This document shows positions 1-8,871 of a stretch of DNA of 64,000 bases, in pieces. Origin of the DNA: Saprospiraceae bacterium (GTDB taxonomy: Bacteria; Bacteroidota; Bacteroidia; Chitinophagales; Saprospiraceae); assembly GCA_016715985.1 (NCBI GenBank), contig JADJXD010000001.1:4092001-4156000 (forward strand), given 5' to 3'. A program made the translations under genes and the position numbers. The first letter of the stretch is position 1, and every line of letters begins with the position of its first letter. A model generated the notes under the pieces. It had not been told where the DNA came from, did no database searches, and was given only the letters and a program-made list of their open reading frames with translations.

Positions 1-1587
1 ATAAATATCAAACCATTCGATCAGGAACTGCCTACAGATTTTGCAGACAGGTTGGGTATTTATTATACACAGCAGGTAAGCAGTCAGCATAAGAAAGAAA
101 AAGGTCAGTTTTTTACACCTTCTCCTATAGCCAGACTTATGGCTTCTTATTGTGACCTGACAAAAAAAATAATCCGGATCTTAGACCCGGGTTGCGGCAC
201 TGCAATATTGACCTGTGCTCTGATTGAGCATTTGATTGAAACTCCTAACGACATTGAGCAAATTGAAATAGTTGCCTACGAAACAGATCCAGATTTAATT
301 TCATTTTCTCGAATGGCACTTGATTACCTTAAAGAATGGCTTTTAAAACAAGGTATTAAACTCAGTTATGTTCTTCACATGGAAGATTTCGTATTAGAAA
401 ATGCGAATGCTTTAAATAAAAATCAAATTCTGAGTTTGTTTGAAGAAACAAAAAAGGTTACAGCAAATTTTGACATCATTATTTCAAACCCACCTTATTT
501 CAAACTTTCCAGTGACGATAAAAGAGCCATTGCTGCACAAAATTTAGTAAGCGGACAGTCGAATATATATTCCATTTTTATGGGAATTGCCGCAAAACTC
601 CTGTCTGAAAACGGAGAACTCATTTTTATCACCCCAAGAAGTTTTGCGTCAGGCAATTACTTTAAAGCGTTCAGAGAGCAGTTTTTCAATACAGTTCAGA
701 TTGAAAAGATTCATCTGTTTAATTCACGAAAAGATACTTTCAACCGGGACAGTGTTTTACAGGAAACAGTGGTAATAAAAGCAATCAGGGAAAAAATAGA
801 TCCAAACAAAAAAGTACTGGTTTCTTCAAGTGCAGGAATTAAAGACATTTTTGAACCTTCTATAAAATACTTCAACTCATCGGAACTCATAGATCTAAAC
901 TCAAAAGAGAAAATTTTGCATTTGCCCACAAGCGACAAGGAAGAAAGAATTTTGAATTTGGTTTCCGTCTGGGAAAATGTTTTGGCAGATTTTAATATAA
1001 AAATTTCAACGGGACCTGTTGTGTCGTTCCGTGCTTTAGATTTTATTCAAAACAATTATGAAAACGGGAAAGTGTTTTTAGCACCTTTGTTTTGGTTACA
1101 TAACGTGAACAAAATGGTTTTAGAATGGCCTAAACAACTCAAAGAAAAAGGACAATTCATAAAGATAGAAAGTAGTTCTCAGTCTTTGTTGATTCCCAAT
1201 AAAAACTACATTTTTTTAAGACGATTCAGTACTAAAGATGACAAGAGTAGATTGATTGCAGCCCCCTATTTCTGTAACTATGCGAAATCAGATTATATCG
1301 GAGTTGAAAATAAAGTTAACTACATATACAGAAAACACGGGCATTTAGATCGGGACGAAGTTGTCGGGCTTTGTGCATTGCTCAATAGCGAATTATTTGA
1401 CACTTACTTTCAGATTTTTAATGGCAATGTAAATGTAAGCGCTACAGAATTGAGAGAAATGAGATTTCCACCATTAAATAACATAAAAGAAATAGGCAAT
1501 AAAATCATACTTTCTAATGACTATTCAATCACCAATGTAAACAACATTGTCAATGAACTTTTTGTATGGGAAGTAATAATGAACTGA
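1..1587 (+). CDS. PstI/BsuBI-type adenine-N6 DNA methyltransferase, 5' end outside window
   Basis: Modification enzyme of a type II restriction-modification pair; it should methylate adenine in the site cut by the next gene. The frame is open from base 1, so the true start lies upstream; the in-frame TTG at 52 is only an internal candidate. The SAM-binding motif DPGCGTAILT lies near residue 45 counted from base 52, and the catalytic NPPY motif near residue 146, followed by FKL. QFFTP near the N terminus is typical of this Eco57I/BsuBI-like group. The length, at least 528 residues, is close to the roughly 500 usual for M.BsuBI and M.PstI, so little is missing. The stop is one base before the endonuclease ATG, which implies translational coupling. 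Specificity for CTGCAG is inferred from the partner's family. Confidence 0.88.
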   Translation: MNIKPFDQELPTDFADRLGIYYTQQVSSQHKKEKGQFFTPSPIARLMASYCDLTKKIIRILDPGCGTAILTCALIEHLIETPNDIEQIEIVAYETDPDLISFSRMALDYLKEWLLKQGIKLSYVLHMEDFVLENANALNKNQILSLFEETKKVTANFDIIISNPPYFKLSSDDKRAIAAQNLVSGQSNIYSIFMGIAAKLLSENGELIFITPRSFASGNYFKAFREQFFNTVQIEKIHLFNSRKDTFNRDSVLQETVVIKAIREKIDPNKKVLVSSSAGIKDIFEPSIKYFNSSELIDLNSKEKILHLPTSDKEERILNLVSVWENVLADFNIKISTGPVVSFRALDFIQNNYENGKVFLAPLFWLHNVNKMVLEWPKQLKEKGQFIKIESSSQSLLIPNKNYIFLRRFSTKDDKSRLIAAPYFCNYAKSDYIGVENKVNYIYRKHGHLDRDEVVGLCALLNSELFDTYFQIFNGNVNVSATELREMRFPPLNNIKEIGNKIILSNDYSITNVNNIVNELFVWEVIMN

Positions 1588-1588
1588 T

Positions 1589-2524
1589 ATGAGCAAAATA
1601 GAAGAAGCACAGGAGATATTAAGAGCGATAGGACTGCCACCGGCACAGTATAATGAAATGGCGGCTTTGACATTTTTAGCAATTTGCAATATAAAAGAAA
1701 ATGACAAATGGCCAAAAGCAACCCGTCAAAGTTTAGGGGTTACAAAAGGTATTATGACTTTTGTTAACGACAATTACGGTAAAACTTACGCTCCAAACAC
1801 AAGAGAAACATTCAGACGACAAGTCCTTCACCAATTTGTTCAGGCAAGGGTTGTTGATTATAATCCGGATAATCCAAGTCTTCCGGTCAATAGCCCGAGA
1901 GCACATTATGCCTTGACTTCCGAAGTTCTGGAAGTGGTAAAAGCATATAAAACCAGAAATTGGAAGAAAGCTTTGCAAAACTTCATTGATACAGTTGGCA
2001 GGTTATCTGAAGTTTACTTAAAAGGTCGGGAATTAATTCAAATTCCTGTAGTACTTCAAAATGGTGAGACTCTTAAACTTTCAGCAGGAAAACACAATGA
2101 AGTACAAGCTGCAATAGTTGAACAATTCGCCCCACGTTTTGCAAACGGAGGAATGCTTCTTTACTTAGGCGACACTGCTAAAAAAGACTTGTTTGTTGAC
2201 GAGAAGGGGCTTAAAGATTTAGGAATACCAATTGACCAACACAGCAAACTTCCTGATGTTGTAATCTATGACAGTAATCGTAATTGGTTATTTTTGATTG
2301 AAGCGGTTACTTCACACGGCCCTGTCTCTCCGAAACGACTTTTGGAATTGGAAGACTTTTTGAAGAATTGTAAAGTCGGGAAAGTTTATGTTACTGCATT
2401 TCCTGATATGTCAGAGTTTAAAAGACATTCAAACAACATTGCCTGGGAGACTGAAGTTTGGCTAATGGAAGTCCCGGACCATATGATACATTTTAACGGA
2501 GACCGATTTATTGGGCCAAGATAA
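1589..2524 (+). CDS. BsuBI/PstI family type II restriction endonuclease
   Basis: This 311-residue protein matches the BsuBI/PstI endonuclease family in length and layout: an N-terminal helical, winged-helix-like half, then a PD-(D/E)xK-like catalytic core. The likely catalytic residues are PDVV near residue 221 and the IEAV segment near 237, followed by the characteristic TSHGPVSPKR stretch. Family members cut CTGCAG, but the specificity of this copy cannot be read from the protein. The ATG follows the methyltransferase stop by one base, so the two genes are co-transcribed with the methylase first. The reading frame is intact. The pair is probably horizontally acquired, as such systems commonly are. 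Confidence 0.9.
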   Translation: MSKIEEAQEILRAIGLPPAQYNEMAALTFLAICNIKENDKWPKATRQSLGVTKGIMTFVNDNYGKTYAPNTRETFRRQVLHQFVQARVVDYNPDNPSLPVNSPRAHYALTSEVLEVVKAYKTRNWKKALQNFIDTVGRLSEVYLKGRELIQIPVVLQNGETLKLSAGKHNEVQAAIVEQFAPRFANGGMLLYLGDTAKKDLFVDEKGLKDLGIPIDQHSKLPDVVIYDSNRNWLFLIEAVTSHGPVSPKRLLELEDFLKNCKVGKVYVTAFPDMSEFKRHSNNIAWETEVWLMEVPDHMIHFNGDRFIGPR

Positions 2525-2607
2525 CCAAAGGTATTTGTAAAGAATGGATTGAGACTGCCAAAGAACTTGGAAGATCACTACCCGAACTAAAAGAAAAGCT
2601 CATTTAA
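2509..2607 (+). pseudogene. Possible 3' remnant of a HicB-like antitoxin gene
   Basis: In a frame different from the endonuclease, an open stretch without a start codon runs into a TAA at 2605-2607. Its end includes CKEWIETAKELGRSLPEL, which resembles the C-terminal tail of HicB-type antitoxins (a tryptophan, an acidic/alanine helix, Gly, then Pro-Glu). Only about 30 residues remain, so it would be a truncated relic next to the restriction genes. It could also be chance. Confidence 0.25.
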
Positions 2608-2628
2608 ACTTAAATAAATCTCAAAGTC

Positions 2629-2949
2629 ATGAAAAGTTGGAAAGGGGAAGATTTTGAATTTTTAATTGTTGGTGACATAGAAATATTCTCTGACTTTGAT
2701 AACATTATGACGCCGAACTCTTTTGAGTGGATAAAGACAATTAAAAACGACTGGGATTATTACATTGTAGGTCAAGATGAATTTAGTTATTCAGTTGAAG
2801 AACCAGGAATTCAAATGACTTTCAACAAAGAAATTTCATTTGAAAAGGCGAAACAAATTGCAGATGAAGTAATTGCAAATATAATTGCGACCGGGCAAAA
2901 AGCAGAACTAACAATTTTAGATAAGAAAAATTTATATCGCTTTGACTGA
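2629..2949 (+). CDS. Hypothetical protein, 106 aa
   Basis: No family was recognised. The protein is acidic and soluble, with no signal peptide or membrane segment. It is rich in aromatic residues in the first half (WKGEDFEF, SFEW, WDYYIV) and has a predicted helix, FEKAKQIADEVIANIIA, in the second. The composition looks like a genuine small globular protein. It lies between the restriction-modification genes and a methyltransferase, a typical accessory-gene setting, but nothing in the sequence ties it to defence. Confidence 0.6.
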   Translation: MKSWKGEDFEFLIVGDIEIFSDFDNIMTPNSFEWIKTIKNDWDYYIVGQDEFSYSVEEPGIQMTFNKEISFEKAKQIADEVIANIIATGQKAELTILDKKNLYRFD

Positions 2950-3045
2950 CAGAGGCAGCATTGATTGCGTTTTATGCTAATTCATAACCTGACATCCGTC
3001 CACCAAAAAAAAGGCGATAACATATCATTATAACTAATTAAAAAA

Positions 3046-3675
3046 ATGGAAAATTTCGACCGTAAAAAACATTGGGAAAATATCTATCAGACAAAAGAAC
3101 TGAAAGACGTTAGTTGGTTTCAACCGACCCCGGAAACTTCATTGGACTTCTTTAAACAATTTAACGTGCCTGCAACAGCAAAAGTCATTGACATTGGCGG
3201 TGGGGACAGTTTTTTAGTTGACCATTTACTGGACCTGGGTTATCAGGACATTTCAGTGCTCGATATTTCAGCGGCAGCTATTGACAGAGCAAAGTTACGA
3301 CTTGGAGACAAAGCAAAAAATGTGAAATGGATAGTTACTGACGTTGCAACATTTAAACCCACAGAGAAATATGACTTTTGGCACGACCGGGCGGCATTTC
3401 ACTTTTTGACAGACGAACAGGAGATCACAAACTATTTAGAAACGGCTCATCAAAATATTAACCCGACGGGTGTGATGGTTATCGGGACTTTTTCAGAGCA
3501 AGGTCCTAAAAAATGTAGTGGGATAGAAATCAAACAATATTCGGAAACAACATTAACCAACCGAATGAAAAAGTTATTTGAGAAAATTGATTGCAAAACA
3601 GTTGATCATAAGACACCTTTCGACACCTTCCAGAATTTTGTATTTTGCAGTTTCAGAAAATTGCAGTCTGTTTGA
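3046..3675 (+). CDS. Class I SAM-dependent methyltransferase
   Basis: A 209-residue stand-alone methyltransferase of the Methyltransf_12/25 type. The opening DRKKHWENIYQTKELKDVSWFQPTP is characteristic of a widespread small-methyltransferase group. Motif I is VIDIGGGDSFL near residue 47, followed by the acidic strand-2 motif SVLDIS near 73 and VTDVA near 97. The substrate is unknown; relatives are annotated loosely as thiopurine or trans-aconitate methyltransferases. The ATG at 3046 follows an A-rich leader, as is usual in this phylum. There is no clear operon partner: the gaps are 96 bases upstream and 253 downstream. Confidence 0.82.
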   Translation: MENFDRKKHWENIYQTKELKDVSWFQPTPETSLDFFKQFNVPATAKVIDIGGGDSFLVDHLLDLGYQDISVLDISAAAIDRAKLRLGDKAKNVKWIVTDVATFKPTEKYDFWHDRAAFHFLTDEQEITNYLETAHQNINPTGVMVIGTFSEQGPKKCSGIEIKQYSETTLTNRMKKLFEKIDCKTVDHKTPFDTFQNFVFCSFRKLQSV

Positions 3676-3841
3676 TTAACCTCGGAAAATAGAATTGAAA
3701 ATGAATAACACAAGCTTTGAACCTAATATGCTTAAATGAGTAAATTAATCACATATTAACATTGATATTTACGTATGCCTGAAAATTTAATATAAGAACT
3801 AAACCATTAATTTTATACAGGCTAATTAAAAACAAAACAAT

Positions 3842-3872
3842 TTGACCTGAAAACCAAATAATGGTATCTTTG
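3842..3872 (+). promoter_or_regulatory. Bacteroidota sigma-A promoter for ktrB
   Basis: A TTG at 3842-3844 and TATCTTTG at 3865-3872 are separated by 20 bases, matching the TTG-N17..23-TAnnTTTG consensus of Bacteroidota housekeeping promoters. Transcription would start near 3880, about 50 bases before the ktrB ATG. Confidence 0.65.
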
Positions 3873-3928
3873 CGCCGAAAATGATATAATGGCAAAGAAT
3901 ATATCGGCAACATTCATGATTTTAGGAA

Positions 3929-5719
3929 ATGAAATTCATCAGGATTAAATCCACACAAAGTAAAGTAGTGATGAACTTTAACCTAACGCTACTGTATAAA
4001 ACAACATTTTGGATCAGCTTGATAGGTCTTGTTGCTATTATTTCGGACTTCGGATTTTCGCAGAGCAAACTATCCCAATACCTTTTGGATGGCTTTTATT
4101 TTTTTGTTTTGGGCATTGGACTGATATCTACATTTGTTCGGTACAAACAAAATTTCACTTTAATCAATAGGAAGGTATTTGTATTTGATCTTTTATCGGT
4201 ATGTTTTACTATTTGGGTATTTTATATGTACTTGTTTGTTGGAGTACCTTTTGAAACCGATTTACTACTTGAAAATCCGATTTGGGTGAAAATCGCCGTG
4301 TTTCTTACTTTTATTCGTGAGTTTTCCGAACTGACAATCAATTTTAAAAGAACTGTATTCAACCCCGCTCAACTTTTTATTCTGAGCTTTTTAGTTATCA
4401 TTTTTATGGGTTCCTTGCTGCTTATATTACTCAATGCAACATATGATGGTATTTCTTATTTAGATGCACTGTTCACATCCACAAGTGCAGTGTGTGTTAC
4501 GGGTTTAGTAGTGGTTGATACCGGCACACATTTTACATTGTTTGGTCAGACCATCATAATGATTTTAATACAGGTGGGAGGTTTGGGTATTTTGACTTTT
4601 GCAAGCTATTTCAGTTATTTCTTTAAAGGAGGGACTACCTATGAAAATCAACTGATATTGGGAGATATGACCAGCTCCAAAAAATTGGGAGAAGTATTTT
4701 CAACTTTGAAATATATTATTCTGATCACTTTTGGAATTGAGCTTTTTTCAGGTATTTTGATTTATACGAGCATTGATTCAGGCCGCTTTGATTCTCAGGC
4801 AGATCAGCTTTTCTTTTCTGCTTTTCATTCCATTTCTGCCTTTTGTAATGCAGGGTTTTCAACATTAAGTAATAGTCTTTACGATACTGGTTTCAGGTTC
4901 AATTATTATCTCCAGTTAGTGGTTATTCTGACATTTGTATTGGGTGGTTTGGGTTTTCCGATTGTAGTGAACATCCTGGAATTTTTGAAATATAAAATAT
5001 CCAATTTCCTGACCCTTTCTTCCGGAACTAACAAATACCGTCCGTGGGTACTAAACATAAACAGCAGAATTACGCTCATCACAACAGTTTCAATATCTTT
5101 AGTTGCTTTCATTGTTTTTTATTTTTTGGAATATAACTACACATTGGCAGAACACGGTGGTTTTGGTAAAATCGTGACGGCACTTTTTGGGGCAACTACA
5201 CCCAGGACGGCGGGCTTTAATACAATTGATACTGCTGCAATGGCATTTCCTACGCTTATGATGGTATTCCTTTTGATGTGGATTGGTGCTTCCCCTCAAT
5301 CGACGGGTGGTGGTATAAAAACAAGTACATTTGCAATAGCAATACTAAACATTTTAAGTTTAGCGAAGGGGAAATCAAAAATTGAAATATTCAGAAGAGA
5401 GATTTCAGAAATTTCTGTACGCAGGGCATTTGCTATCATTTCATTGTCATTGGCGATGATTGGGTTTTCTGTAATGCTCATCAGTATCTTTGATCCTGAA
5501 AAGGAATTGATAAACATTGCTTTTGAATGTTTTTCAGCCTACAGTACCGTAGGTTTGAGCTTAGGGATTACTGGAGGTTTGAGTGGAGCCAGTAAAATTG
5601 TAATTATTGTATTAATGTTTGTCGGCCGTATAAGTATGCTTTCATTATTTATTGCCGTATTTAAAAAAGTTAAACACAAAAATTACAGTTATCCAAAAGA
5701 AGAAATTACAATAAATTAA
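3929..5719 (+). CDS. ktrB: Potassium uptake channel subunit, TrkH/KtrB family
   Basis: Inner-membrane K+ translocation subunit. The 596-residue protein carries the four pore-loop repeats of the SKT superfamily, each with its filter glycine: VTGL near residue 190, NAGF near 308, TAGF near 426 and TVGL near 540. Several hydrophobic segments precede the first pore loop (about residues 10-110), longer than in classical KtrB and usual for Bacteroidota members. A second in-frame ATG at residue 15 (MNFNLT) is an alternative start. It is followed after 12 bases by the RCK regulatory subunit, forming a ktrB-ktrA-porin operon behind the promoter at 3842. Confidence 0.92.
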   Translation: MKFIRIKSTQSKVVMNFNLTLLYKTTFWISLIGLVAIISDFGFSQSKLSQYLLDGFYFFVLGIGLISTFVRYKQNFTLINRKVFVFDLLSVCFTIWVFYMYLFVGVPFETDLLLENPIWVKIAVFLTFIREFSELTINFKRTVFNPAQLFILSFLVIIFMGSLLLILLNATYDGISYLDALFTSTSAVCVTGLVVVDTGTHFTLFGQTIIMILIQVGGLGILTFASYFSYFFKGGTTYENQLILGDMTSSKKLGEVFSTLKYIILITFGIELFSGILIYTSIDSGRFDSQADQLFFSAFHSISAFCNAGFSTLSNSLYDTGFRFNYYLQLVVILTFVLGGLGFPIVVNILEFLKYKISNFLTLSSGTNKYRPWVLNINSRITLITTVSISLVAFIVFYFLEYNYTLAEHGGFGKIVTALFGATTPRTAGFNTIDTAAMAFPTLMMVFLLMWIGASPQSTGGGIKTSTFAIAILNILSLAKGKSKIEIFRREISEISVRRAFAIISLSLAMIGFSVMLISIFDPEKELINIAFECFSAYSTVGLSLGITGGLSGASKIVIIVLMFVGRISMLSLFIAVFKKVKHKNYSYPKEEITIN

Positions 5720-5731
5720 AATCATTTAAAA

Positions 5732-6424
5732 ATGAAGTATATCATTATAGGACTTGGAAATTTTGGCGGTTCACTAGCCCAAAAACTTACCGAACAAGGC
5801 AATGAAGTTATTGGTATAGATACCAATATGGTAAAAGTTGATGCTTACAAAGAAAAAATTTCTCATACCATTTGTATGGATTCCACAGATGAGTTTACCG
5901 TTTCAGGACTTCCATTAAAAGAGACAGACATAGTACTGGTTGCCATTGGAGAAAACCAGGGAGCAAATATTATGACAACGGCACTTCTGAAAAACTTTGA
6001 AGTAAAAAGACTCATCAGCAGAGCTATTAATCCACTTCATGAAAAAGTATTGCAGGCTATCGGAGTGGACGAAATAGTACACCCGGAAGAAGAAACTGCA
6101 GAGCGTTGGGCAAAAAAATTGTGCTTAAGTAACGTGGTGGATTCATTTGAATTAAATGCAGACTTTACCATCATAGAGGCTTTAGCTCCGGCAGAATATA
6201 TTGGAAGATCAATCAGAGATATCGGCTTCAGAAGAAACCACAAATTGTTGGCACTTACCGTGATTAAGAAAGCTGAAGAAAAAAGTATATTGGGAAAAAG
6301 TAAAACCGTTTCTAAAATACTGGGAGTTATATCGGGCAGTTATGTCATTGAAAAGAATGATATTTTAGTTCTTTACGGGGCAAATAAAGATTTGCAGGTC
6401 TTCCTTAAACAGAAATTGAGATAA
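5732..6424 (+). CDS. ktrA: K+ uptake regulatory subunit, TrkA/KtrA RCK protein
   Basis: Cytosolic gating partner of the preceding channel. The N-terminal RCK_N Rossmann fold starts at once with IIIGLGNFGGSLAQKL (GxGxxG near residues 6-11), followed by the acidic IGIDTN that binds the nucleotide ribose. A C-terminal RCK_C (TrkA_C) domain spans about residues 140-230. At 230 residues it has a single RCK pair, like KtrA rather than the doubled enterobacterial TrkA. ATP/ADP or NAD(H) binding and octameric-ring assembly follow from the family. It lies 12 bases after ktrB and 7 bases before the porin gene. Confidence 0.92.
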   Translation: MKYIIIGLGNFGGSLAQKLTEQGNEVIGIDTNMVKVDAYKEKISHTICMDSTDEFTVSGLPLKETDIVLVAIGENQGANIMTTALLKNFEVKRLISRAINPLHEKVLQAIGVDEIVHPEEETAERWAKKLCLSNVVDSFELNADFTIIEALAPAEYIGRSIRDIGFRRNHKLLALTVIKKAEEKSILGKSKTVSKILGVISGSYVIEKNDILVLYGANKDLQVFLKQKLR

Positions 6425-6431
6425 TTTAAAA

Positions 6432-7538
6432 ATGTACAAGTTCAGATTAGAAATTTTAATTTTGCTTTGCTTTTTTCAAATTGCGATAACAGCTCAGCAT
6501 GACAGCATTTGGTATCAAAAGCCCGAATTAAGTATTTCCGGATTTGTGGATGTGTTTTATGTGTATGATTTTAACCAGCCACAGGGAACAGAGAGACAAG
6601 CGTTTTTATTCAATCACAATCGCCATAACGAATTCAACCTGAATGTAGGGATTGTAAAACTGGGATTGGAACATACAAAATACAGAGCCAATCTTGCTAT
6701 GCTGACAGGAACATATGCCAATGACAATTATGTTGCAGAACCGGGCCTTTTGAAAAACATTTTTGAAGCTAAAATTGGGATTGCGCTAAACAAGAAAAAT
6801 AATCTTTGGTTAGATGCTGGCATATTTCCTTCTCACATTGGTTTTGAAAGTGCCATATCTATTGACAATTGGACAATGACACGGTCCTTATTAGCTGAAA
6901 ACTCACCTTACTTTTTATCAGGTGCAAAATTCACTTATAATCCAAATGACAAATGGGAATTGGCAGCATTAATCATCAATGGATGGCAAAGGATTCAACG
7001 ATTGCAAGGAAATTCTCTGCCATCATTTGGAACACAGGTAAATTTCAGTCCAACAGAAAAAGTTACTTTAAACTGGAGCACATTCATCGGCACTGACAAC
7101 CCCGATACATCAAGAAGAATGAGATATTTTAACAACTTTTACGGTCAATTTCAATGGACCGAAAAGTTTGGTATTATCGCAGGTTTTGACATCGGTGCAC
7201 AACAGAGATTTAAAGGAGGTTCGGGTTATGACCTTTGGTTTAGTCCTGTAATAATAGGACAATATACCATAAACAAATCCTGGAAGTCTGCTATCAGAGC
7301 AGAGTATTACCGGGACGAAACGGGTATCATTATTCCAACAGGAACGGTCAACGGATTCCGGTCAAAAGGGCTTTCATTAAATGTAGATTACACACCAACT
7401 CAAAACATCATTTGCAGACTTGAAGGACGCTGGATGAGCAGTAAAGACCCCATTTTTGAAACCAAAACCACTCTTACGAATAATAACTTTATCATAGGGA
7501 CATCCATGGCAGTAAGATTCTCTGACAGGGAAGAGTAA
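6432..7538 (+). CDS. Outer-membrane beta-barrel porin, BBP2/OmpL-like family
   Basis: A 368-residue outer-membrane protein with an N-terminal signal peptide ending near AITAQ (residues 1-21). It then has the opening ELSISGFVDVFYVYDFN and alternating amphipathic strands to a final strand, FIIGTSMAVRFS. The family (putative beta-barrel porin-2) recurs in Bacteroidota. Its position 7 bases after ktrA makes co-transcription with K+ uptake very likely, which suggests, but does not prove, that it supplies outer-membrane permeability for potassium or a counter-ion. Confidence 0.8.
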   Translation: MYKFRLEILILLCFFQIAITAQHDSIWYQKPELSISGFVDVFYVYDFNQPQGTERQAFLFNHNRHNEFNLNVGIVKLGLEHTKYRANLAMLTGTYANDNYVAEPGLLKNIFEAKIGIALNKKNNLWLDAGIFPSHIGFESAISIDNWTMTRSLLAENSPYFLSGAKFTYNPNDKWELAALIINGWQRIQRLQGNSLPSFGTQVNFSPTEKVTLNWSTFIGTDNPDTSRRMRYFNNFYGQFQWTEKFGIIAGFDIGAQQRFKGGSGYDLWFSPVIIGQYTINKSWKSAIRAEYYRDETGIIIPTGTVNGFRSKGLSLNVDYTPTQNIICRLEGRWMSSKDPIFETKTTLTNNNFIIGTSMAVRFSDREE

Positions 7539-7675
7539 TATATAATCATTGAAAAACCTTAAAAATTTTAAGAATCCTGGTGCTTCATGCTTTTATTGAT
7601 CAGTCTATAGATTAAACATTGATTACAAAGATTAAAAAGTCGAATTTACAGATGGTTTATTTGAAAATCGGTGTG

Positions 7676-7683
7676 TACATTTG
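7676..7683 (+). promoter_or_regulatory. Possible -7 element before the small-ORF cluster
   Basis: TACATTTG matches the Bacteroidota TAnnTTTG -7 element, 54 bases before the ATG at 7738. No TTG is found at the right distance (the nearest leaves only 12 bases), so the promoter is tentative. Confidence 0.35.
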
Positions 7684-7737
7684 TTGTCATAAAGGAAGTT
7701 TATTGTGTGTGGAGAATCGTAATTAGTAAAAAAATGA

Positions 7738-7932
7738 ATGAAAAGTGATTTGGAAATATTAATTGAACACTTACAAAGTGAAGTTGATTACCTTCAATCT
7801 TCAATGGACGAATGTGTAGCTGAATGGGACTTTGAAAGAGCAAAAGCATTTCGGGAACCATTAATTCTTACAAAAAGAAAATTAATGGTTCTGAAGTACC
7901 TGCAAAATCCAAATTATGAAAAAATATCATGA
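7738..7932 (+). CDS. Small hypothetical protein with UVR-like helical motif
   Basis: A 64-residue protein predicted to be almost wholly helical. The segment MDECVAEWDFERAKAFREPLI resembles the UVR motif that forms a helical hairpin in UvrB, UvrC and McsA (acidic/hydrophobic, DFE-A, then R). No Walker or nuclease domain is attached, so a repair role cannot be claimed. It is followed after 9 bases by another tiny helical ORF, probably on the same transcript. Confidence 0.6.
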   Translation: MKSDLEILIEHLQSEVDYLQSSMDECVAEWDFERAKAFREPLILTKRKLMVLKYLQNPNYEKIS

Positions 7933-7941
7933 CTTACCGGA

Positions 7942-8133
7942 ATGATTTCTAATATGGAGAAAAGACTAAAAGACCAACATTTCAACTATGATCATTTCGG
8001 TGAACATTCCCATCAAAGAATGGAAGAGTATTTAATTAAGTCTCTAAATGATAGGATTGATAAATCCAAAAATGAGTTAGTGATATTAAAGTTAATAAAA
8101 CCACTACCATGGATTGACGATGACAAAATATGA
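7942..8133 (+). CDS. Small hypothetical helical protein
   Basis: A 63-residue charged protein, probably a coiled coil (ERMEE-like and NDRIDKSKNELVILKLIK stretches). The segment preceding its C terminus, KNELVILKLIKPLPW, echoes KRKLMVLKYLQNPNY of the preceding protein in the same position, so the two may be diverged paralogues. A second in-frame ATG (MEKRLK) at 7954 could be the start. Its stop overlaps the ATG at 8120 of the next, broken reading frame. Confidence 0.5.
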   Translation: MISNMEKRLKDQHFNYDHFGEHSHQRMEEYLIKSLNDRIDKSKNELVILKLIKPLPWIDDDKI

Positions 8134-8442
8134 GGATTACTTGAACAACTGGAAACTAAGGAGATTTATTAAATAGAATTTGAGATTCAAAAGGATAAGA
8201 TTTATCTCATTCTGAAAGTAGAAAATGAAATAGCAGAATTGAATTTGAAATCAAGTGGAACAGATATTGAAGACCATCTGGTGAAACCTATGAAGTCAAT
8301 TCTCGGAAAATTAGGGTTTGATACTGAAACCTTCATAAAAAAAATCCCTGACTTTAAAATGTCAGATAAACTTAAAGTAATCGAAGAATTGGAAATAATA
8401 TATACTTTGAAGTATTTAGTATATTCGGAGCAGAAGAAATAA
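8120..8442 (+). pseudogene. Small ORF interrupted by a frameshift
   Basis: An ATG at 8120 overlaps the previous stop and encodes MTKYEDYLNNWKLRRFIK before a TAG at 8174-8176. In the adjacent frame an open stretch begins immediately at 8173 (IEFEIQKDKIYLILKVEN) and runs to a TAA at 8440-8442 with normal coding composition but no good start codon. A single-base shift near 8170 would join them into about 107 residues. The product has no recognised family. Either the gene is genuinely broken or the assembly has a one-base error. Confidence 0.4.
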
Positions 8443-8549
8443 AAATCAGAATTTATAATATTCCAAAAGATTATCAGGCTTAACACATCATTTCGATCTA
8501 TTGAGACGCGATATTTTAATAAAATTTTGCTCTTTTCAATAATAGCTTC

Positions 8550-8837
8550 ATGGAAACTCAAAAACAATATTGTCCGATCTGTAAAACGGAAGTCAGGATA
8601 AATCCACGATATCCAAAATATGTTTGTAATGACTGTTATGCCCTGTCAGCAGACAAAGATGGTCGAAAATTATTGTTCAGCAATCGTGACATTGGTGGTG
8701 GATTTATAGCACATTATCAGGACTCCGGAGAAGAATATAAAAGTCATGCCTGTTTCATTAATGGAATTGAATGTATTGCAAATGAAGCAAGATTCGGAGG
8801 TATTGTGGTTCAGATAAAATATGATGAACTCTCATGA
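8550..8837 (+). CDS. Hypothetical zinc-ribbon protein
   Basis: A 95-residue protein beginning with a zinc-knuckle pair, CPICKTEVRINPRYPKYVCNDC (CxxC-N17-CxxC, residues 8-30). The remaining two-thirds (GGGFIAHYQDSG through IKYDELS) contain two further lone cysteines and look like a small beta-rich domain. The function is unknown. The stop overlaps a possible GTNAT-gene start at 8821 but not the preferred ATG at 8872, so transcriptional coupling to the acetyltransferase is likely. Confidence 0.65.
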   Translation: METQKQYCPICKTEVRINPRYPKYVCNDCYALSADKDGRKLLFSNRDIGGGFIAHYQDSGEEYKSHACFINGIECIANEARFGGIVVQIKYDELS

Positions 8838-8871
8838 AAAATTGCAGGAAATTTTAATTTTACGTTCTATT

